Shown here: positions 58,737-64,000 of the stretch, piece by piece
Layout of the letters: each line of letters begins with the position of its first letter
How positions within the stretch are numbered: position 1 is the first letter of the stretch
Source: Nocardioides potassii
GTDB taxonomy: Bacteria; Actinomycetota; Actinomycetes; Propionibacteriales; Nocardioidaceae
Reading direction: 5' to 3'
NCBI RefSeq assembly: GCF_021648885.1
Contig: NZ_JAKJHZ010000003.1
Span: forward strand, 186,001 to 250,000
DNA: 64,000 nt
Notes under the pieces: model-generated
Database searches by the model: none
Seen by the model: the letters and a program-made list of their open reading frames with translations, nothing else
What the model was told of the DNA's origin: nothing
Position numbers and translations under genes: made by a program

Positions 58737-61700
58737 ATGACTCAGGACGCAGCCCAGCCCCGACAGGGCACGAGCTCGGTCGCTGGCTGGCCGATCGGCC
58801 GCAAGGTGGCCATGGCGCTCGCGATCCCGCTGCTGCTCGCCGCGATCCTCGGCGGCCTGCGCGTCTCCAGCGACCTCGGTGACTCCCGCCAGGCGGCGAC
58901 GAGCGCCAAGCAGGTCACCATCATCCAGCCCGCGATCGACTACCTGACCTCCGCCGAGTCCGCGATGGTGGCCGCACAGACGGACAGCGCCGCCAGCCAG
59001 GGCGACCTGATCGACTCCATCGACGACATCGTCACCAACGGCGAGGCGCTGGCCCAGGCCAAGGACTCCGCCGACCTCAACGACCTCCAGGCCGAGCACG
59101 TCGACGCGCTGCTCGACCTCAGCCAGGCCATGCGCGGCACCGGCGCCGAGACCCTCGGCCCCGCCACCTGGGTGGCGCTGGTCCGCCAGCTCGAGTCGAG
59201 CGTCTCCCAGCTCATCACCAGCGTGAACGCCGCACAGGAGACGCCCGAGCCCCGGCTCGAGCAGCTCTCGCAGGTGATGAGCGGCCGCCTGTCCCTCGCG
59301 CTGCAGCAGGGCCTGCTCGCCACCACGCTCAAGCAGTCGACCTCGCAGGAGCTCTTCTCCGAGATCGGCGTCGAGGCGGCGGCCATCGACCGTCTCGCCG
59401 GTGCCGTCGCCGGCGCCGAGGACCAGACCGCCCTCCTGCGTCTGCAGAACACCAAGCACGCCGGCCAGGTCCGCGACAACTCGGCCACGAACCTCGACGG
59501 CCGCGACGCCTACACGCCGTACGACGAGATCACGCAGACCCTCACCAAGGGCGTGACCGCGTCCCTCGACGAGGCCGCGTCCGACGCGCAGCGCAACGCC
59601 ATCCTCGGCGCCGCACTGACGCTCCTCGCCCTCGCCGTGGCCATCGCCATCGCGTTCTACATCGCCCGCAGCCTCCTCGGCCCGATCAACAAGGTGCGCG
59701 AGGGCGCCCTCGCGGTGGCTCGCCACCGCCTGCCCGACGCCGTCGCGCGGATCCGCGCCGGCCAGGAGCCGGAGCCGATCACCACGATCGACGTCGACAC
59801 CAACGAGGAGATCGGCCAGGTCGCCCGCGCGGTCGACGACCTCCACCGCCAGGCCATCCACCTCGCCTCCGGCGAGGCCCAGCTCCGCCAGACGGTCAAC
59901 GCGATGTTCGTGACCCTGTCGCGGCGCTCCACCTCGCTGGTCAACCAGCAGCTGGCCCAGATCGAGCGCCTCGAGCACGACGAGGAGGACCCCAAGCGCC
60001 TCGAGTCGCTGTTCCGCCTCGACCACCTCGCCTCGCGCATGCGTCGCACGGCCGACTCGCTGCTGATCCTCGCCGACGCCCCGAACCGCGCCGCCGGCCA
60101 GTTCAGCCTCACGGTCGGCGAGGCCCTCCAGGCCGCGACCTCCGCGGTGCAGGACTACCAGCGCGTGCAGATCCTCTCGCACCTCAACACCCGCGTGGGT
60201 GACGAGGCCGCGGCCGACGTCGTCCACCTGCTCACCGAGCTCGTCGACAACGCGCTCACCTACTCGCCTCCCGGTGAGCCGGTGCGACTGGCCGCCAAGC
60301 AGGGCGACGAGGGCGTCACGATCACCATCACCGACTCCGGCCTCGGCGTCCCGCCGGCCGAGCTCGAGACCCTCAACCGCGACCTCGCCCACGGTGCCGA
60401 GGCGACGCCCGACACCGCCCGTCGGATGGGCCTGTTCGTGGTCTCGCGCCTGGCCGAGCGTCACGACATCGACGCCTCGCTGGCCCGCAACCCGGGCGGC
60501 GGCATGACGGCGACGGTGGTCCTCCCGGCCTCGATTCTGCCCGACCTGCCGCAGGTCGCGGCGCCGGTCGCCGGTGCCGCCGCGCGCAGCGAGGAGGCCG
60601 TCTCGACGACCATCGTCGAGACCGTCGAGGTCGCGCCGCAGGAGTCGCGCCGTGAGGCCCGCAACCGTGCCCGCGTCGAGAAGGCCGAGGCCCGGAAGGC
60701 CGCGAAGGCTGCGAAGGTGGACGACGCTCCCGTGGAGCCCGCCGCCGTCGCCGCACCGGTCGAGGAGCCTGCCGCGGTGGACGCTGCTCCCGTGACGCCG
60801 GAGAAGCCGGTCGCCACGCAGGCGGTCGACGCCCCGCCGGCTGACACCGCGCGCCCGTCGCTCGACAGCCTGCTGCCGCGTCGCGAGCCCGGCGCCAACA
60901 TGCCCCGCACGGGTGCCGACGCCTTCCTGCCGCCGGAGACCTCGACCGCCACCGGCCCGCTCTTCGGCAAGCGTGACGAGCCGAAGAACGCCGAGTCCGA
61001 CGGCGGCTCGGAGGACGCTGCCGCGAGCCGCGTGCAGAAGGTCGCGTCCGTCGTCCCGATCACCGCCCTGGCCTCCCGCCAGCGTGCGCAGGCCGAGCAG
61101 GCCCGCGCCGAGGAGCAGGTGGCCGAGCCCGGCGCCGAGGACGCCGTCGAGGAGGCCGCGGACGAGACGTACGTCGACGACACACGGGTCGACGACACGG
61201 TGGTCGACGCCTCCGTGGCCGACGAGGTGGCCGACGAGGTGGCCGACGAGGTGGTCGTCGAGGAGCCCGTCGAGGAGCCCGTCGCGGAGACGGTCGTCGA
61301 GGCCGCACCGGTCGCCGAGCCCGTACGGGTCCACGACCCGCTGTCGGACCCGCTCCCCGCGGACGCCTTCGACGACGCAGACCCGCAGACCGAGGACCAC
61401 GTCGACGAGCAGGTCGACGAGCAGGTCGACGAGCAGGTCGACGAGCCGGTCGCCGCGTCCGAGCCCGAGCCCGCCGCTCAGCTCGAGGAGCCCGTGCCCG
61501 CGGACGAGCCCGTCGCGCTCGCGGAGCACGACGACGTACGCGTCGACGCCGACGACCCGCTGGGCCTCGGCACGCACCGCCCGGAGGACGACCGGCCCGA
61601 CCACCGGGTCGCCCAGGTCGCCCACGTCGAGGAGCCCGTCACCGAGACGGTCGTCGAGGAGCCGGTGGCCCCGCCTGTCGTCGAGGAGCCTGTCGTCGAG

Positions 61701-62183
61701 GAGCCTGTCGAGGAGCCGGCTGCCGAGCAGCTCGTCGAGCCGGTCGCCCTGGCGGACCACACGCTCACGGGCAGCGGCCTGAACGGGAGCGGTCTCAACG
61801 GTCACTCGTCCAACGGTCACGAGCCGGCCCGCGCCGGTGGCGACTCGCCGATCTTCAAGTCGATGCGCTCGGGCTTCCTCACCGGGAACGCCGAGGAGAT
61901 CCACGAGACCGAGGTCGACCGGGGCTGGGAGATCGCGGCGCAGGCCGTGGTCGACACCCCGCCGCTGGCCGAGCCCGCGGTCGCGGCGTCGACGGTGACC
62001 GGACTGCCGCGTCGTGCCCCGGGCGAGCGTCTCGTCCCCGGTAGCGTGTCCGCGCCCACGGCGGGCCGCACGCGTGACCCCGAAGCCATCCGCCGCCGTC
62101 TCCAGGCCCACACCGCGGGTGTCTCCCGCGGTCGCAAGGCAGCCCAAAGTTCCACTCAGCACACGGAAGCAGGCCCCGCATGA
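58737..62183 (+). CDS. cvnA: Conservon sensor kinase-like protein CvnA
   Basis: 1148 residues. A membrane helix (~27-46), extracytoplasmic helical sensor (~50-282, nitrate/nitrite-sensing-like), second helix (~284-304) and HAMP precede a kinase-like core. The dimerisation segment [13 protein letters not shown] near 427 holds the candidate His. The ATPase has N-box [12 protein letters not shown] near 500 and DSGLGVPP near 532. From ~610 a long Ala/Glu/Val/Pro-rich tail follows with many EEPV and VDEQ repeats, then a short basic end. CvnA proteins head four-gene conservons of actinobacteria; here the gene overlaps cvnB by ATGA. Confidence 0.92.
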   Translation: MTQDAAQPRQGTSSVAGWPIGRKVAMALAIPLLLAAILGGLRVSSDLGDSRQAATSAKQVTIIQPAIDYLTSAESAMVAAQTDSAASQGDLIDSIDDIVTNGEALAQAKDSADLNDLQAEHVDALLDLSQAMRGTGAETLGPATWVALVRQLESSVSQLITSVNAAQETPEPRLEQLSQVMSGRLSLALQQGLLATTLKQSTSQELFSEIGVEAAAIDRLAGAVAGAEDQTALLRLQNTKHAGQVRDNSATNLDGRDAYTPYDEITQTLTKGVTASLDEAASDAQRNAILGAALTLLALAVAIAIAFYIARSLLGPINKVREGALAVARHRLPDAVARIRAGQEPEPITTIDVDTNEEIGQVARAVDDLHRQAIHLASGEAQLRQTVNAMFVTLSRRSTSLVNQQLAQIERLEHDEEDPKRLESLFRLDHLASRMRRTADSLLILADAPNRAAGQFSLTVGEALQAATSAVQDYQRVQILSHLNTRVGDEAAADVVHLLTELVDNALTYSPPGEPVRLAAKQGDEGVTITITDSGLGVPPAELETLNRDLAHGAEATPDTARRMGLFVVSRLAERHDIDASLARNPGGGMTATVVLPASILPDLPQVAAPVAGAAARSEEAVSTTIVETVEVAPQESRREARNRARVEKAEARKAAKAAKVDDAPVEPAAVAAPVEEPAAVDAAPVTPEKPVATQAVDAPPADTARPSLDSLLPRREPGANMPRTGADAFLPPETSTATGPLFGKRDEPKNAESDGGSEDAAASRVQKVASVVPITALASRQRAQAEQARAEEQVAEPGAEDAVEEAADETYVDDTRVDDTVVDASVADEVADEVADEVVVEEPVEEPVAETVVEAAPVAEPVRVHDPLSDPLPADAFDDADPQTEDHVDEQVDEQVDEQVDEPVAASEPEPAAQLEEPVPADEPVALAEHDDVRVDADDPLGLGTHRPEDDRPDHRVAQVAHVEEPVTETVVEEPVAPPVVEEPVVEEPVEEPAAEQLVEPVALADHTLTGSGLNGSGLNGHSSNGHEPARAGGDSPIFKSMRSGFLTGNAEEIHETEVDRGWEIAAQAVVDTPPLAEPAVAASTVTGLPRRAPGERLVPGSVSAPTAGRTRDPEAIRRRLQAHTAGVSRGRKAAQSSTQHTEAGPA

Positions 62184-62608
62184 CGCACGAATCCGCCGCA
62201 CAGATCAGCACCGGCGACGACCGCGACCTCGACTGGGTGATGTCGCGATTCGTCGACGACGTACCCGACGCAGCGCACGCCATCCTGGTCTCCGCCGACG
62301 GCCTCCTGATGGCCTCGAGCACCAGCATCCCTGGTGAGCGGGCCGAGCAGGTCGCCGCCGTCTCCTCCGGCCTGGCGAGCCTCGCCGTCGGAGCCGCCCG
62401 CCTCTTCGAGGGCGGCGCGGTGATGCAGACCATCGTCGAGATGGAGATGGGCTTCCTCATGCTCATGAGCGTCGGTGACGGCTCGAACCTCACCGTCCTC
62501 ACGACCGAGGAGGCCGACATCGGCCAGGTCGGCTACGAGATGGCCCTCCTGGTGGACCGCGTGGGACGTACCGTCGAGGCCCAGGCCCGCGTCGGTACGG
62601 GCGGCTGA
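62180..62608 (+). CDS. cvnB: Roadblock/LC7-domain protein CvnB
   Basis: 142 residues. Roadblock/LC7 fold is supported by [36 protein letters not shown] and [19 protein letters not shown]. It acts as a GTPase-regulatory partner of the CvnD protein in these systems. The start overlaps cvnA. No membrane segment or signal peptide is present. Confidence 0.92.
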   Translation: MTHESAAQISTGDDRDLDWVMSRFVDDVPDAAHAILVSADGLLMASSTSIPGERAEQVAAVSSGLASLAVGAARLFEGGAVMQTIVEMEMGFLMLMSVGDGSNLTVLTTEEADIGQVGYEMALLVDRVGRTVEAQARVGTGG

Positions 62609-62622
62609 GCCGGACCAGTGAC

Positions 62623-62991
62623 ATGACGCCGCCGCACGAGCCTGAGGACGAGGTCTACCGACCCCGCCTCATCCGCTCCTACACCATCACCGCAGGTCGC
62701 ACGGCCACCAAGGTCGAGCTGGCCATGGAGGCGACCCTTCGTCTCCAGCCGGGTGTCGAGGCGCCGGTGCTCAGCTATCCCGCCGCGCAGGTCCTCGAGG
62801 TCTGCGACCGCCGTTCCGTCGCCGAGGTGTCGGCACTGACCAAGATGCCGATCGGCGTCACCCGGGTGCTGCTGGGCGACCTGATCGAGCAGGGCCTGGT
62901 CCGCATCCAGGCCACCATCACCGACAACACGTCGACAGATGAGCGTCTCGAGCTCATCGAAAGGACCCTCCGTGGACTTCGAAACTACTAA
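62623..62991 (+). CDS. cvnC: DUF742 winged-helix-like protein CvnC
   Basis: 122 residues. RPRLIRSYTITAGRT, SVAEVSALTKMPIGVTRVLL and GDLIEQGLVRIQ are the DUF742 hallmarks, a winged-helix-like fold. Third gene of the conservon; its C-terminus overlaps the start of cvnD by 20 bases. Usual family length. Confidence 0.93.
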   Translation: MTPPHEPEDEVYRPRLIRSYTITAGRTATKVELAMEATLRLQPGVEAPVLSYPAAQVLEVCDRRSVAEVSALTKMPIGVTRVLLGDLIEQGLVRIQATITDNTSTDERLELIERTLRGLRNY

Positions 62992-63568
62992 GGCACAGCG
63001 CGCGGCTGCGTCGACGAAGATCGTCATCGCCGGCGGCTTCGGCGTCGGCAAGTCGACGCTGGTCGGCGCCGTCTCGGAGATCGACCCGCTGCGCACCGAG
63101 GCGCTCGTCACCAACGAGTCCGAGGGCGTCGACGATCTCGCCGCCGTCCCCACCAAGGCCACCACGACGGTCGCCATGGACTTCGGCCGCCTGACGCTGG
63201 CGGAGGACCTGGTCCTCTACCTCTTCGGCACGCCGGGCCAGCGCCGCTTCTGGTTCATGTGGGACGACCTGTGCCGCGGCGCCATCGGCGCCATCGTGCT
63301 GGTCGACGTGGCCCGCCTCGACGAGTCGTTCTCGCCGCTCGACTACTTCGAGTCCAAGGGCATCCCGTTCATCGTCGCGGTCAACGAGTTCGACGGCGTG
63401 CCGCGCTACCCCGCCGAGGAGATCGCCGCCGCGCTGGCCCTGCCGGCCGAGGTGCCGATCATCAGCCTCGACGCCCGCGACCGCGAGCAGGCCAAGGGTG
63501 CGCTCGTGAAGATCACCGAATACGCCCTGATGCGGCTGCGCGAGCAGCTCACCGTGAATGCGAACTGA
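62972..63568 (+). CDS. cvnD: Conservon small GTP-binding protein CvnD
   Basis: 198 residues from GTG 62972, with AAAGGA about seven bases upstream, inside the end of cvnC. P-loop GGFGVGKSTL near residue 20, switch region TKATTTVAMDFG, FGTPGQRRFWFMW, and NEFDG in place of NKxD, followed by SLDARDREQ. This is the small G-protein class of conservons. It probably cycles between GDP and GTP under CvnB control. Start selection matters because a longer in-frame reading covers cvnC. Confidence 0.92.
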   Translation: MDFETTKAQRAAASTKIVIAGGFGVGKSTLVGAVSEIDPLRTEALVTNESEGVDDLAAVPTKATTTVAMDFGRLTLAEDLVLYLFGTPGQRRFWFMWDDLCRGAIGAIVLVDVARLDESFSPLDYFESKGIPFIVAVNEFDGVPRYPAEEIAAALALPAEVPIISLDARDREQAKGALVKITEYALMRLREQLTVNAN

Positions 63569-63575
63569 GACAGCC

Positions 63576-64000
63576 ATGCGATCCCACCGTCCCCGCACCG
63601 TCCGCGCTGCCGCTGCAGCGCTGTCCTCCGCCGGACTGATGCTCGCCCTCAGTGCCTGCGGTGGCGCCGCCAGCGGCCAGTCCGCCGCGAGCCTCTCGGA
63701 GGTCTCGCTGGTCTTCAAGGGCGCGCTCACCGTCTGCACCGACAGCCCTTACGCCCCGTTCGTCTACGAGGAGAAGGGCAAGCTGGTCGGCTTCGACATC
63801 GACCTGGCCAGGAAGGTCGCCGACAAGCTCAAGGTCGACCTCGACGTGGTCGACGTGCCGTTCGACGACATCACCTCCGGTACGTCGCTCAACACCGACG
63901 CCTGCGACGTCGCGGTCTCGGCGATGACCATCACCGGAGAGCGCGCCCGCGTGCTCGACTTCTCCAGCCCCTACTTCGACGCCAAGCAGGCGCTCATCAC
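63576..64000 (+). CDS. ABC amino-acid-type substrate-binding lipoprotein (runs off right edge)
   Basis: The first ~141 residues are visible from ATG 63576. A lipoprotein signal peptide ends with lipobox LALSAC, then family-3 binding-domain sequence: VCTDSPYAPFVYEEKGKLVG, DIDLARKVADKL and DVAVSAMTITGERARVLDFS. It is the periplasmic-equivalent receptor of an ABC uptake system, typically for polar amino acids. It follows cvnD by seven bases and may be cotranscribed or have its own promoter. C-terminal part lies outside the window. Confidence 0.9.
   Translation, partial: MRSHRPRTVRAAAAALSSAGLMLALSACGGAASGQSAASLSEVSLVFKGALTVCTDSPYAPFVYEEKGKLVGFDIDLARKVADKLKVDLDVVDVPFDDITSGTSLNTDACDVAVSAMTITGERARVLDFSSPYFDAKQALI

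Noticed and set aside
61240..61760. DNA tandem repeat or mobile element
   Set aside because: The repetition is in the coding tail of cvnA (EEPV and VDEQ codons) and shows no element ends or target duplications.
58701..62201. 1166-codon minus-strand open frame opposite cvnA
   Set aside because: Compositional shadow of the repetitive cvnA frame; no recognisable protein features.

Overview
The window is very GC-rich, uses GTG starts often, and has many genes linked by 4-base ATGA or GTGA overlaps. Its gene families include DUF2510, an AfsR/SARP-type regulator, WXG100-like proteins, a conservon (cvnABCD) locus and a DUF742 protein. Together these indicate a high-GC actinobacterium. A Nocardioides-like member of the Propionibacteriales is my best guess, but that is inference and no rRNA gene is present to confirm it. 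I saw no tRNA, rRNA, CRISPR array or insertion sequence.

Left end (1-12,400), an accessory and probably defence-related island. On the minus strand, reading leftwards, come a DUF4230-like membrane protein, a DUF2510/scramblase-like protein, a PD-(D/E)XK nuclease, an unknown coiled-coil protein, a GmrSD-type (DUF262/DUF1524) enzyme ending in a RAMA-like domain, a large protein whose C-terminus looks like GrpE, and an Hsp70 cut by the window edge. The last four are almost without gaps. A chaperone ATPase and a GrpE-like exchange factor tied to a modification-dependent restriction enzyme is the most unusual system here. A YbjN-like protein and a NERD-helicase diverge from the island.

12,400-29,700: three copies of a REP-like repeat, then a three-gene secreted/surface operon (a giant DUF11-repeat protein, an SGNH-like protein and a small exported protein), an MMPL transporter with a strong terminator, a SARP-AAA regulator, a hemerythrin protein, a membrane protein, an SDR/DUF2237/kinase operon, a CarD-like small protein and a lone winged-helix regulator.

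29,700-46,000, toxin region: a 2754-residue RHS toxin with a Hint domain and a C-terminal DddA-like deaminase, followed by an Imm1-like immunity gene and a DUF4265 gene; then a DinB protein and an iron-sulfur photolyase, a metzincin protease, an RNase A-like toxin with a CdiI-like immunity gene, a gene broken by a stop codon, a MOSC protein and two WXG100-like genes.

46,000-64,000: gluconate uptake and phosphorylation (gntP, gntK), TspO, a fused flavoprotein/methyltransferase diverging from an XRE-cupin regulator, and a five-gene operon joining a PP2C phosphatase, a processive glycosyltransferase, a STAS protein, an RsbW-like kinase and a GH26-like hydrolase. This reads as exopolysaccharide synthesis coupled to a partner switch. 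It is followed by an acyl-ACP desaturase, a secreted endonuclease I, the complete cvnABCD signalling locus and the start of an amino-acid-type ABC binding lipoprotein that runs off the right edge.
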